Shown: positions 18,138 to 27,930, counted from the stretch's first letter. The stretch: DNA of 47,368 nt from Clostridiaceae bacterium (GCA_012840535.1 DULF01000047.1:1-47368), one strand, 5' to 3'. A program made the numbers and translations. The notes: generated by a model from the letters alone, not told the origin.

Positions 18138-20579
18138 TTAATGTTTCGCTTTCACTTTAAATGCCAGCTTATCTTCTTCGAGATCTATAAACACCTCATC
18201 CCCTGTTTTGATCTTTCCTTCAAGCATTTCTTCCGCCAACCTGTCTTCTATCATGCTCTGGATTGACCTTCTAAGAGGTCTTGCGCCATATACCGGATCA
18301 AATCCTTTTTTGGCAAGGAAAGCTTTCGCGCTGTCCGATACATCAAGTGTTATATTATTCTGTTTCAGCCTTTTGGCAAGGTCATTTATCATGAGCCCTA
18401 CAATTTCTTTTATGTGCCCCTCTTCCAGTGGATGGAATACAATAATTTCATCAATTCTGTTCAGGAATTCCGGACGGAATGTTTTTTTCAATTCACTCAT
18501 GACATTATTCTTCATTTCTTCATAAGTCTTTGCTTTTCCATCCCCTCCGGCAGCAAATCCAACGCGTTTTGGCTCAGTTATCAGCCTTGCGCCGACATTT
18601 GACGTCATGATTATTACAGTATTCCTGAAATCCACCACTCTGCCCTGGGAGTCTGTCAGTCTTCCATCCTCCAATATTTGGAGGAGTATGTTGAATACCT
18701 CAGGATGCGCTTTTTCAATTTCATCAAACAGAACTATTGAGTACGGCTTTCTCCTTACTTTTTCAGTAAGCTGTCCGCCTTCCTCATACCCCACATATCC
18801 CGGAGGCGAACCTATAAGTCTTGAAACACTGAATTTTTCCATATATTCTGACATATCAATTCTTACCATTGCGTTCTCATCCCCAAAAAGGGCTTCAGCA
18901 AGGGCTTTGCTAAGCTCAGTCTTGCCTACGCCTGTAGGTCCGAGGAATATAAACGATCCAACAGGCCTTTTTGGGTCCTTTAAGCCTACTCTTCCCCTTC
19001 TTATTGCCCTGGCAACCGCTTTTACCGCTTCATCCTGTCCAATAACCCTTTGATGAAGGGTTTCCTCCATCTTCACTAGCCTTTCTGATTCTTCCTCGGT
19101 AAGCCTTTTTACCGGAATACCTGTCCAGCTGGACACAATCTCGGCAATTTCTTCTTCCGTAACAATGTCTGTCCTGGTCTGGTTCTTTTGCTGCCAATCA
19201 TTTTTAACCTTTTCCAGTTCACTCCTGATACTTTGTTCCTGATCCCTTATTTTTGCGGCCTTTTCAAATTCCTGGCACCTTATGGCTTCCTCTTTTTCCT
19301 TACTAAGCCTTTCAACCTCTTCCTCAAGCTCCTTTAACCTGGGAGGCGCCGTAAATGCCATAAGCCTTACTTTCGAAGCTGCTTCGTCAATCAGGTCAAT
19401 TGCTTTGTCAGGCAGGAACCTGTCAGTGATATACCTGTCTGACAACTTAACGGCAGCTTCAAGGGCTCCATCCGTGATTTTAACGCTATGATGCGCTTCG
19501 TATTTATCCCGTACACCCTTTAATATCTCAATAGCTTCCTCTACTGTCGGTTCCCCTACCGTTATAGGCTGGAACCTTCTCTCAAGAGCTGCATCCTTTT
19601 CTACGTGCTTCCTGTATTCGTCAAGTGTCGTTGCGCCTATAACCTGTATTTCTCCTCTTGCCAGCGAAGGTTTCAGGATATTTGAAGCATCAATTGCACC
19701 CTCGGCCGCTCCCGCTCCGATTATAGTGTGCATCTCGTCGATGAAGAGAATTACATTTCCAGCTTTTCGTATTTCATCGAGAGCCTTTTTTAACCGCTCC
19801 TCAAATTCCCCTCTGTATTTTGCTCCTGCAACCATGGATGAAAGATCAAGGGTAACCACGCGCTTATCCTTCAATATTTCAGGCACATTTCCTTCAACAA
19901 TTTTCTGTGCCAGGCCTTCAGCTATGGCAGTCTTGCCGACACCCGGCTCTCCGATCAGGCACGGATTATTTTTTGTCCTTCTGCTCAATATCTGGATCAC
20001 GCGTTCAATTTCCTTGTCCCTGCCTATAACCGGATCAATTTTACCTTCCCGGGCCATTTCCGTCAAATCCCTCCCAAACTGGTTCAGAGTGGGAGTATTT
20101 GAACTATGCCTGCTGCTTCTGGACTCTCCGGTAGTACCCGGCGCTTCCTCATTCAGGATACGGATAATCTCTCCCAGAAGCTTTTGTACGTCAACTCCGA
20201 TATCCAATAGTATTCTGACAGCAACGCTTTCGCCTTCCCGCATAATACCTAGCAGGAGATGCTCCGTACCAATATAACTATGTCCCATTCTTCTTGCTTC
20301 TCTGAAACTCAATTCCAAAACCCTTTTTGTCCTCGGAGTAAAGCCCAGCGGCTGTTGCCCTGTTGCTTCACCTCTTCCAATGAGTTCATCTATTTCCTTC
20401 AATATTTTTTCCTGAGTCACTCCTTGCCCCTGCAAAACACGTGCAGCAATGCCTGATCCTTCTCTCACCAATCCAAGGAGAAGATGCTCGGTTCCTACGT
20501 AGTTATGTCCAAGCTGCATTGCGCTTTCCTGTGCAAGAGTTATTGCTTTTTCTGCTTTTTCAGTAAAACGGCCGTACAT
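18138..20579 (-). CDS. clpC: ATP-dependent Clp protease ATP-binding subunit ClpC
   Basis: Two Clp_N repeats, two Walker A motifs (GEPGVGKTAIAEG, GPTGVGKTELSKA), UVR segment, C-terminal D2 domain. Confidence 0.97.
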   Translation of the reverse strand: MYGRFTEKAEKAITLAQESAMQLGHNYVGTEHLLLGLVREGSGIAARVLQGQGVTQEKILKEIDELIGRGEATGQQPLGFTPRTKRVLELSFREARRMGHSYIGTEHLLLGIMREGESVAVRILLDIGVDVQKLLGEIIRILNEEAPGTTGESRSSRHSSNTPTLNQFGRDLTEMAREGKIDPVIGRDKEIERVIQILSRRTKNNPCLIGEPGVGKTAIAEGLAQKIVEGNVPEILKDKRVVTLDLSSMVAGAKYRGEFEERLKKALDEIRKAGNVILFIDEMHTIIGAGAAEGAIDASNILKPSLARGEIQVIGATTLDEYRKHVEKDAALERRFQPITVGEPTVEEAIEILKGVRDKYEAHHSVKITDGALEAAVKLSDRYITDRFLPDKAIDLIDEAASKVRLMAFTAPPRLKELEEEVERLSKEKEEAIRCQEFEKAAKIRDQEQSIRSELEKVKNDWQQKNQTRTDIVTEEEIAEIVSSWTGIPVKRLTEEESERLVKMEETLHQRVIGQDEAVKAVARAIRRGRVGLKDPKRPVGSFIFLGPTGVGKTELSKALAEALFGDENAMVRIDMSEYMEKFSVSRLIGSPPGYVGYEEGGQLTEKVRRKPYSIVLFDEIEKAHPEVFNILLQILEDGRLTDSQGRVVDFRNTVIIMTSNVGARLITEPKRVGFAAGGDGKAKTYEEMKNNVMSELKKTFRPEFLNRIDEIIVFHPLEEGHIKEIVGLMINDLAKRLKQNNITLDVSDSAKAFLAKKGFDPVYGARPLRRSIQSMIEDRLAEEMLEGKIKTGDEVFIDLEEDKLAFKVKAKH

Positions 20580-20735
20580 TATTTATCAACTCCTTTCGTA
20601 AATTGTCTTAATTCTTTCATTCCTTCCGGCAGTTCACAGAACAGAAATCAAATTTTGACCTGCCTTGAAACTTTTTTATTTGTTCTCTCATTTCTGTTCT
20701 CCATTCTCTAGTACGACTGTCACCAATCAAGGTAA

Positions 20736-20870
20736 GGTGACCGTCCTCTCTGAGGGCTTGTCACGTTCAAGGTAAGGCGACACTCCTTTCAGATTACCGG
20801 GTATTCCTTTTACGTTAAGGAATGTCCCCTTCTGTTGTAAGGTGACAGTCCTCTTCGAGGGCTTGTCACC
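20736..20870. repeat. cluster of GTGAC/GTCAC palindromic repeats between clpC and mcsB
   Basis: GGTGACCGTCCTCTCTGAGGGCTTGTCAC, GGCGACACTCCTTT...AAGGAATGTCCCC, GGTGACAGTCCTCTTCGAGGGCTTGTCACC. Confidence 0.75.
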
Positions 20871-21897
20871 TTTTGATTAGCTCCCTTATGAGTTCTGCCC
20901 GCCTCAAATCCCTTTCTTCCGGGCTAAGAGGCTTCCCGATTGTTTTTTGCAGGTTTGCAGGTTGAGTTAAAAGCATTATTTTATCCAATGTATTCCTGTC
21001 TATAGTTTTAATTATTCCCATATCAATGCCTAATCTCACATCCGAAATCAATTTCATGCACTCTTCAGATGTCATAATACGTGCATTAGTGAAAATTCCA
21101 AGTGAACGGTAGATTTTATCTTCAAATCTATATGGATTCTGTTTGTAAAGTTCGTTCCTTATAGTTCTTTCCTGTTCAATAATTTGGGAGGCAACACTTG
21201 TTATGTTGGCAATAATTTCCTGCTCGGTTTGGCCAAGTGTTACCTGGTTTGAAATTTGGAACATATTGCCTGCTGCCTCCGTATTTTCTCCATACATGCC
21301 CCTGACTGCGATACTCAATTTACTGCATGCTTCCAGGATGTTCCTGATGTACCCCGTCATAACCAAAGCCGGCAGATGCAGCATAACAGACGCCCTGATT
21401 CCTGTCCCTATATTTGTAGGACAGCAGGTCAAATATCCGAAATCTTTGCTGAATGCATAATCAACCTTTTCTTCAAATAATTTGTCCAAATTGTTGCAAA
21501 GCTGCCATGCAGCATCTATCTGCATACCGGGATACAGGCACTGTATCCTTATATGGTCTTCCTCATTTACCATTATGCTTATTGTTTCGTCCTTACTAAT
21601 GATGGCAGCGCTTTCTATCTGGCTTTCTGCCAGATCCGGACTTATCAGGTGCTTCTCAACCAGCACCTGCCTGTCTACAGGATTCAGTTTTTGTATATCG
21701 ACGAAATAGAAGTTGTCAGCTGCAGTTGCGCTGCTTTTTATAACAATATCCTTTATCTCGGATAATAATTTCAAACTTTGTTCCCGGCTCATTCTAAATG
21801 GGAACGGATAACGCTCCAAATTACGCGCCAACCTTACCCTGCTGCTAATAACTATATCCGGCTTAAGTACATCATTATTGTTTCTATCACCGGTCAT
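20866..21897 (-). CDS. mcsB: protein arginine kinase McsB
   Basis: VISSRVRLARNLERYPFP, phosphagen-kinase fold motifs, RDLRRAELI; start at internal ATG with GGAGGTGGGAAAATG (ORF opens at 21954). Confidence 0.95.
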   Translation of the reverse strand: MTGDRNNNDVLKPDIVISSRVRLARNLERYPFPFRMSREQSLKLLSEIKDIVIKSSATAADNFYFVDIQKLNPVDRQVLVEKHLISPDLAESQIESAAIISKDETISIMVNEEDHIRIQCLYPGMQIDAAWQLCNNLDKLFEEKVDYAFSKDFGYLTCCPTNIGTGIRASVMLHLPALVMTGYIRNILEACSKLSIAVRGMYGENTEAAGNMFQISNQVTLGQTEQEIIANITSVASQIIEQERTIRNELYKQNPYRFEDKIYRSLGIFTNARIMTSEECMKLISDVRLGIDMGIIKTIDRNTLDKIMLLTQPANLQKTIGKPLSPEERDLRRAELIRELIKR

Positions 21898-21950
21898 TTT
21901 CCCACCTCCGATTATCTGCAATTTTCCCGCAAACGCCCTGGAACTTGTTA

Positions 21951-22454
21951 TCAAATCTTCTTGTTTTCCATTTCCCTGATTTTGTCTCTTATCTCAGCCG
22001 CTTTCTCATATTCCTCATTTTGTATGGCTTTGTTCAGAGCTTCTTTCAGCTTTTCTATTTCACGGGCGGCATTTAAGTCTTTCATTAATTTCTGCGGCAC
22101 TTTGCCTACATGCTCTACATTCCCATGAAGCCTTTTTATTATTGGCTTAAGCCTTTCTCCAAAGACCTTATAGCAGTTGCCGCAACCCAGTTTCCCTGTT
22201 TTTTGGAAATCGTCATAACTCATTCCGCATACATCACACAAGCGTTCCTGCTGGACGGAATGTATATACGGCGAAGCTCCATTTATGCCTATAAATCCTG
22301 AAAAAAAGTCTCCTAAATTAAACGGGGAATCTATATGAAACTGGCTTTTCTCATTAGCACATTGTTCACATAGATATAACTCAACCTTCTTGTTATTAAC
22401 TATCTGCGTAAAATGAACATTCGCAATTCTTTTTTGGCAGTGCTGGCATAGCAT
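21951..22454 (-). CDS. mcsA: protein-arginine kinase activator McsA (UvrB/UvrC-motif, zinc-finger protein)
   Basis: MLCQHCQKRIANVHFTQ..LCEQCA, CDVCGMSYDDFQKTGKLGCGNCY; UVR motif; start chosen after GAAAGGGTG SD. Confidence 0.93.
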   Translation of the reverse strand: MLCQHCQKRIANVHFTQIVNNKKVELYLCEQCANEKSQFHIDSPFNLGDFFSGFIGINGASPYIHSVQQERLCDVCGMSYDDFQKTGKLGCGNCYKVFGERLKPIIKRLHGNVEHVGKVPQKLMKDLNAAREIEKLKEALNKAIQNEEYEKAAEIRDKIREMENKKI

Positions 22455-22474
22455 TTTTCTCACCCTTTCATTCA

Positions 22475-22933
22475 TTAAACCAACAAGCTCATTAACATGT
22501 TCTTAAGCAAATCTGCGCGCAACTCATCCCGTTTAGGAAGAGGAACCGCACCTAAAATTTTATCGCTTATAGCTGCTTTTAAAAGCAGTCCTTCCCTTTT
22601 TGAAATAACTTCATAATCGATAAAATTGTTAATAAACACCTCTGCAGACTGCTGGGATATACTGTCCCCCATGGATGTTATTGTATGCATAAGATAATTT
22701 TCCGGCCGATTTATTTTTGCTCTTTTTATCTTAATATACCCTCCGCCACCTCTTCTGCTTTCGACATAATAGCCTTTGTCTATTGTAAATCTCGTATCAA
22801 TCACATAGTTTATTTGAGATGGCACACAATTGAACTGGTTAGCTAGCTCATTTCTTTGTATCTCTATTGTACCGTCCATAGCATCAATCATTTCCTTAAT
22901 AAAAGCTTCAATAATATCGCTCAATCTTGCCAA
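22475..22933 (-). CDS. ctsR: transcriptional regulator CtsR; likely TTG start
   Basis: LSDIIEAFIKEM, QFNCVPSQINYVIDTRFTIDKGYYVESRRGGGGYI; ORF opens at 22978 but AGAGGTGATGAAGGA-TTG matches the family N-terminus. Confidence 0.93.
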   Translation of the reverse strand: MARLSDIIEAFIKEMIDAMDGTIEIQRNELANQFNCVPSQINYVIDTRFTIDKGYYVESRRGGGGYIKIKRAKINRPENYLMHTITSMGDSISQQSAEVFINNFIDYEVISKREGLLLKAAISDKILGAVPLPKRDELRADLLKNMLMSLLV

Positions 22934-23000
22934 TCCTTCATCACCTCTCGTTAAATATAATTTTACATTATAAAGCATATTATTATCATGTCATTTTATT

Positions 23001-23029
23001 ATAATAAACCAGTCAAATTTAAATGTCAA
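23001..23029 (-). promoter_or_regulatory. sigma-A-type promoter for the ctsR operon
   Basis: Minus strand TTGACA (23029-23024), 17-bp spacer, TATTAT (23006-23001). Confidence 0.7.
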
Positions 23030-23036
23030 AACTGAT

Positions 23037-23053
23037 TTTGACTTTCTTTGACC
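23037..23053 (-). promoter_or_regulatory. CtsR operator (tandem heptad box)
   Basis: Minus strand GGTCAAA-GAA-AGTCAAA, exact match to RGTCAAA-NAN-RGTCAAA, just upstream of the -35 box. Confidence 0.88.
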
Positions 23054-23139
23054 TTCATATATATTATAGATAATATTTTTGGCAGAATCAAGTAAAATTA
23101 AAAAAATTTTTTACAAAAAAAGTCATTGCAAAATAAAAT

Positions 23140-23161
23140 CCACCCTGCAATTCCAGGGTGG
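23140..23161 (-). terminator. intrinsic terminator of the DUF4349 gene
   Basis: Minus strand CCACCCTGGAATTGCAGGGTGG followed by ATTTTATTTTG. Confidence 0.7.
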
Positions 23162-23200
23162 CGCAAATTGAATACTCCTTAAGCTTAAATCAAATACTGC

Positions 23201-24196
23201 TTACTTGTCATCATCGCCGCTTTTATCTAAAAATGTTTTCTTACCCTTTTTTACTGCTCTTTTGTATATCGCCAGCGCTAACAGCACGAACAAACCTAAC
23301 AGAATCAGCGCCGGCAGTGCCTGCACTATGAGAATCAAAAGCTCTCCGCAAAAAGTTATCACGCCTTTAAAGCTGTCCAGGAAATTTCCCAGCAACCGTT
23401 CTCCGTATGTCTTTCTTTCCGGCGGTTTTTTCCCATCATCAGGGTACTTTTCATTCATGTTGATAGTTATTGTTGACAGGTCAATCAAATCGTCAAGCTT
23501 TCTCAGAGTTACCGTAAGGCTTTCTATCTCATGTCTTATATCTGTAAGCCTGCTTTCCGTCTTAAATATTTTATCCGGGTCGTCAAGTTTCTTCAGGTAT
23601 TCCTCAAGCCTTTCCTGTTCATATCTTAATAATCTCAACCTAGACTCCACATCAAAATACTTGCTTGTTACATCTTCCACTCCTATACTCTCGTGGGTGG
23701 TAATACCTAAACCTTTTATACTGTTTAATACTTTGTCAAATTTATCCTTATCAACCCTTACTACTATTACGCCCCTTTTTATAAGCTTCATTTCTGAGTC
23801 AATATATATTTTCTCAGTGTTGATACTTGACTCCTGGATAAAGCCTATTCCCAGCAATATGCTGTTTAATTTGCTATAAGCCTCATCGAAGTTTTCCACT
23901 TCAATTGTAACATTTGCCTTACGGATTATTTTCCTTTCAGCAAGAATAGCGTTTAATGCCGACTCAACTCCCGTTCCTGAGCTTGTAATTGCAGTGGAGC
24001 CGTCACCGGAATTTTCCGCTTCCACAGCCTCCGCTACAGCTTGTGACTCAAAATCCAACTGTGCGCTCTGCGTCGAAGCCGCCATCTCTTTTGCCGGAGC
24101 CACTGAACTGTCACTTTTAGAACGGGAACTGCAAGCTGTAAAAACTGAGATAAGAAGCAACGCCACAGCCAGAATGCATAAAACCCGTTTTCCCAT
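23201..24196 (-). CDS. DUF4349-type lipoprotein
   Basis: Lipobox LLISVFTAC; RKIIRKANVTIEVENFDEAYSKL, coiled coil, C-terminal TM; ORF opens at 24226, start at internal MGKRVLC. Confidence 0.8.
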   Translation of the reverse strand: MGKRVLCILAVALLLISVFTACSSRSKSDSSVAPAKEMAASTQSAQLDFESQAVAEAVEAENSGDGSTAITSSGTGVESALNAILAERKIIRKANVTIEVENFDEAYSKLNSILLGIGFIQESSINTEKIYIDSEMKLIKRGVIVVRVDKDKFDKVLNSIKGLGITTHESIGVEDVTSKYFDVESRLRLLRYEQERLEEYLKKLDDPDKIFKTESRLTDIRHEIESLTVTLRKLDDLIDLSTITINMNEKYPDDGKKPPERKTYGERLLGNFLDSFKGVITFCGELLILIVQALPALILLGLFVLLALAIYKRAVKKGKKTFLDKSGDDDK

Positions 24197-24316
24197 TTTG
24201 ACCCTCCTTTTTTTATGTCTTATCATATATATGTACCCTGTCAGAATTCTATTATTTGAGACGAATTCCGAAACTATATAGTTCCGGTGTCATCCATTGA
24301 AATTTGTGAATATTAT

Positions 24317-24347
24317 AAAAGGGATACCATAAACCAGTATCCCTTTT
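24317..24347 (-). terminator. intrinsic terminator downstream of EF-G-like gene
   Basis: AAAAGGGATAC...GTATCCCTTTT inverted repeat. Confidence 0.7.
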
Positions 24348-24361
24348 TGTATGACAATTGG

Positions 24362-26452
24362 TTATTCGTCTTCAGCCTCGTCAGCCATTTCTTTCTTAGC
24401 TTCTTCTATTATCTTCTGGGCAATGTTTGCAGGCACTTCTTCGTATCTTTCAAACCACATCTTGAAGTACCCTCTGCCTTGGGTCATTGACCTCAAGTCA
24501 GTAGCGTATTTGAACATCTCAGCCTGCGGCACTTCTGCAACAACCTGCTGCAAACCGTTTTCCTGAGGGTTCATTCCAAGTATTCTTCCTCTGCGCTTGT
24601 TAAGATCGCCTATAATATCGCCCATGTAGTAGTCAGGTATATAAACCTCAACATGATATATTGGCTCAAGCAGGACAGGTGAAGCGTCCGGAAGCCCTTT
24701 CTTGTAAGCCAGGCGGGCTGCTATTTTGAATGCCATTTCCGATGAATCGACAGGATGGAATGAACCGTCTACAAGCGTAGCCTTCAGATTAACTACGGGA
24801 TAGCCTGCAAGCACGCCGTGCTGTATTGCTTCACGAAGTCCCTTTTCAACAGCAGGGAAATACTGCTTAGGTACGGCTCCGCCGAATATCTTTTCTTCAA
24901 AGGTCAGGTCTTCTGTTTCGCCGGGTTCAAATTCAATCCATACATGGCCGTACTGACCGTGTCCGCCGGTCTGTTTCTTGTGTTTGCCCTCCACCTTGAC
25001 TTTCTTTCTTATAGTCTCTCTGTACGGAACTTTGGGATCAACAAGGTTGACCGAAACTCCGAACTTGGATTTGAGCTTGCTTACTATGACATCAAGGTGC
25101 TGCTCTCCGATACCTGAAATGAGAACTTGTCGTGTTTCAGTATTTGTGGCTACCTTGAATGTAGGATCTTCATCCTGCAGTCTCTGTAACCCATAGCTGA
25201 TTTTTTCTTCATCACCCTTTGCCTTCGGTTCAACGGCAAGTGATATGGCAGGTTCAGGAAATTCTATCTTATCAAGCACAACTGGTTTTGATTGATCACA
25301 AAGAGTGTCATTTGTGCTTGTAAATTGCAATTTGGCAACGGCGCCTATATCACCTGCAATCAATTTATCTACAGGGATCTGCTTCTTTCCCCTCATCATG
25401 AATACCTGAGATATTTTTTCAGTTTTTTCAGATGTGGTATTGTATACAACCGAATCTGATTTTAACGTTCCGGAATAAACCCTAAACAGCGAAATCCTTC
25501 CGACAAACGGGTCGGCAATTGTCTTGAAAACAATAGCTGATAAAGATTCGTCGGGCGTAACTTTTAATTCAACAACTTCTTCACTACCAGGTTTTGTTGC
25601 TTTTACAACAGGATTATGGTCAGGAGCCGGCATATACTCTATTATTGCATCCATAAGCAATTGAACGCCTGCATTGTTTATGGCAGAACCACAGAAAACA
25701 GGCACTATTGAGCCGTCAGCAACACCAATCCTCAATCCCTTGTTAATTTCTTCAGGAGTAAAATCTTCGCCTTCAAAGAATTTCTCCATCAATTCCTCGT
25801 CAGTTTCGGCAACCGCTTCTTTAAGTTTTTCTCTAAGTTCATCCACTTTATCATTTAAATCGGCAGGAATGCTTATTTCAACAAGCTTATCCTTTTCAAA
25901 CTTTTTTGCTTTCATATTGATTACATCAACGATACCGACAAATTTCTCATTTTCAATAATAGGAATCTGGAAAGCAATGACTCCGTTTCCGAAAGTACTT
26001 ACCAGGCTGTCAAACACCTCAAAAAAGTTCGCATGTTCTTCATCCATTTTACTTACAAAAAACATTTTTGGAATATTTTCCTCTTTCGCATATGCCCACG
26101 ATTTTTCAGTACCTACCGCTATACCGCCTTTTGCCGGTACAAGTATGATTGCTCCGTCTGCAACCCTTATACCCTGTTTAACTTCGCCTACAAAATCAAA
26201 ATACCCAGGAGTGTCAATCACGTTAATCTTATGATCTTTCCATTCACATGGCGCAATTGATGTATTGATTGAAATTTTTCTTTTAATCTCCTCAGGGTCA
26301 TAATCTGTGGTGGTAGTGCCGTCCACTACCTTCCCAAACCTGTCCAGGACTCCGGTATTAAACAGCATTGCTTCCGCCAGTGTCGTCTTGCCCGCCCCTC
26401 CATGAGACAATAAACAGACGTTTCTGAGCTTTTTCACAGTGTAGTCTTTCAT
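24362..26452 (-). CDS. elongation factor G-like GTPase (EF-G paralog family)
   Basis: SHGGAGKTTLAEA G1, DTPGYFDF G3, SKMDEE G4; EF-G domains IV/V; 696 aa. Confidence 0.9.
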   Translation of the reverse strand: MKDYTVKKLRNVCLLSHGGAGKTTLAEAMLFNTGVLDRFGKVVDGTTTTDYDPEEIKRKISINTSIAPCEWKDHKINVIDTPGYFDFVGEVKQGIRVADGAIILVPAKGGIAVGTEKSWAYAKEENIPKMFFVSKMDEEHANFFEVFDSLVSTFGNGVIAFQIPIIENEKFVGIVDVINMKAKKFEKDKLVEISIPADLNDKVDELREKLKEAVAETDEELMEKFFEGEDFTPEEINKGLRIGVADGSIVPVFCGSAINNAGVQLLMDAIIEYMPAPDHNPVVKATKPGSEEVVELKVTPDESLSAIVFKTIADPFVGRISLFRVYSGTLKSDSVVYNTTSEKTEKISQVFMMRGKKQIPVDKLIAGDIGAVAKLQFTSTNDTLCDQSKPVVLDKIEFPEPAISLAVEPKAKGDEEKISYGLQRLQDEDPTFKVATNTETRQVLISGIGEQHLDVIVSKLKSKFGVSVNLVDPKVPYRETIRKKVKVEGKHKKQTGGHGQYGHVWIEFEPGETEDLTFEEKIFGGAVPKQYFPAVEKGLREAIQHGVLAGYPVVNLKATLVDGSFHPVDSSEMAFKIAARLAYKKGLPDASPVLLEPIYHVEVYIPDYYMGDIIGDLNKRRGRILGMNPQENGLQQVVAEVPQAEMFKYATDLRSMTQGRGYFKMWFERYEEVPANIAQKIIEEAKKEMADEAEDE

Positions 26453-26901
26453 AAAAATTCCCCCTTGTGTTTAGTAATTGTGCGTATTAATTGAAGCTTT
26501 CATTATTTGCTCCGGTAATTATAATACCTAAAAAGCAGGAATATAATTCATAAATTGTATAATTTATGAGTAAAATTAATAATTAGCTAACTCAACTATA
26601 AATTATTCTATGTTTTTTGCATTTTTCCTTTTATTTATCTCAAAATTAATTTTTTTATGTGATACTACGATATTATATCATATATTAAGTATATTTGTGG
26701 AATACAAAATAAAGAAATTTTTCCCCAAAAGTATATTGGGACCGTAAAACTTGACATTTAAACATTATCATTGTAAATTCAATATGTAGCAAGTTGAGTA
26801 TTATAGCACGGTAGGACGGTAATAATAATAAGTTTTAAAGCCTACAACTATTAACAGGCTGAAGAAAGTTTTGCAGCACATGTAGAAAGGAAGGATTATA
26901 T

Positions 26902-27930
26902 ATGGTTATAGTAATGAAGCCGGGCTCGGATAAGAGCCAAATAGAAGAGGTTTCCAAAGTTCTTGAATCCCTTGGCCTTGGAGTGCATATTTCGAAGGGA
27001 ACCGAAAGAACAATCATAGGCGTAATCGGGGATAAAAGGGTATTAAGCAATGTGCCTCTGGAGCTTATGCCCGGAGTAGAAAAGCTCGTTCCGATAGTTG
27101 AGTCCTACAAGCTCGCAAGCAGGACATTCAAACCTGAATCGAGCATAGTGGAAGTAAACGGGGTCAAAATCGGCGGAAAACAAATAGTTATGATGGCAGG
27201 CCCCTGTGCTGTTGAAAGCCGTGAACAGATTATTGAAGCTGCAAAGGCTGTAAAGAAATGTGGAGCGCAGTTTTTGCGCGGAGGAGCTTTTAAGCCCAGA
27301 ACTTCCCCATACGCTTTTCAGGGCATGGAAGAGGAAGGTTTAAAGCTTCTGAAAGAAGCAAAAGAAGAGACCGGGCTTTTGATTATCAGTGAGGTTACCA
27401 GCGAAAAAGCCATTGAGATAGCTGACAGGTATGTGGACATGTTTCAGATTGGAGCCCGTAATGCGCAAAATTTTCATTTGTTAAGAGAAATAGGAAGGTC
27501 CAGAAAGCCTGTATTATTTAAGCGGGGTCCCTCAATCACTATAGAGGAATGGCTCAATGCAGCCGAATATATAATGAGTGAAGGCAACTACAATGTAGTC
27601 CTCTGCGAAAGGGGCATAAGAACATTTGAAACCGCTACCAGGAATACGCTGGATATCAGCGCGGTTCCCGTTGTTAAATCCATGAGCCATTTGCCAATAA
27701 TTGTAGACCCCAGCCATGCTGTGGGAAAATACCAATATGTCCTGCCGTTGTCGAAGGCGGCAATAGCGGCGGGCGCAGACGGTTTAATAATAGAAGTGCA
27801 TCCAAATCCCAGGTGTGCGTTATCAGATGCAGCACAGCAGCTAACACCTGAAGATTTCAGATCTTTATGCAGGGATATAAGTAAAATTGCTGAAATAGTG
27901 GGAAGAGAATATGAATATTGTGAACAGTAA
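26902..27930 (+). CDS. aroF: 3-deoxy-7-phosphoheptulonate synthase (AroA-beta/KDO8P-like class with N-terminal regulatory domain)
   Basis: MAGPCAVESREQIIEAA, LRGGAFKPRTSPYAFQG, VDPSHAVGKYQYV. Confidence 0.93.
   Translation: MVIVMKPGSDKSQIEEVSKVLESLGLGVHISKGTERTIIGVIGDKRVLSNVPLELMPGVEKLVPIVESYKLASRTFKPESSIVEVNGVKIGGKQIVMMAGPCAVESREQIIEAAKAVKKCGAQFLRGGAFKPRTSPYAFQGMEEEGLKLLKEAKEETGLLIISEVTSEKAIEIADRYVDMFQIGARNAQNFHLLREIGRSRKPVLFKRGPSITIEEWLNAAEYIMSEGNYNVVLCERGIRTFETATRNTLDISAVPVVKSMSHLPIIVDPSHAVGKYQYVLPLSKAAIAAGADGLIIEVHPNPRCALSDAAQQLTPEDFRSLCRDISKIAEIVGREYEYCEQ

Noticed and set aside
19726-20277. 183-aa plus-strand ORF antisense to clpC
   Set aside because: Mirror ORF of a well-supported gene; low-complexity Ser/Phe-rich translation and no SD.
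25674-26234. 186-aa plus-strand ORF antisense to the EF-G-like gene
   Set aside because: Shadow ORF of a conserved coding region.
26760-26901. T-box or other riboswitch upstream of aroF
   Set aside because: No T-box core sequence (TGGNACCGCG) or terminator hairpin could be identified.
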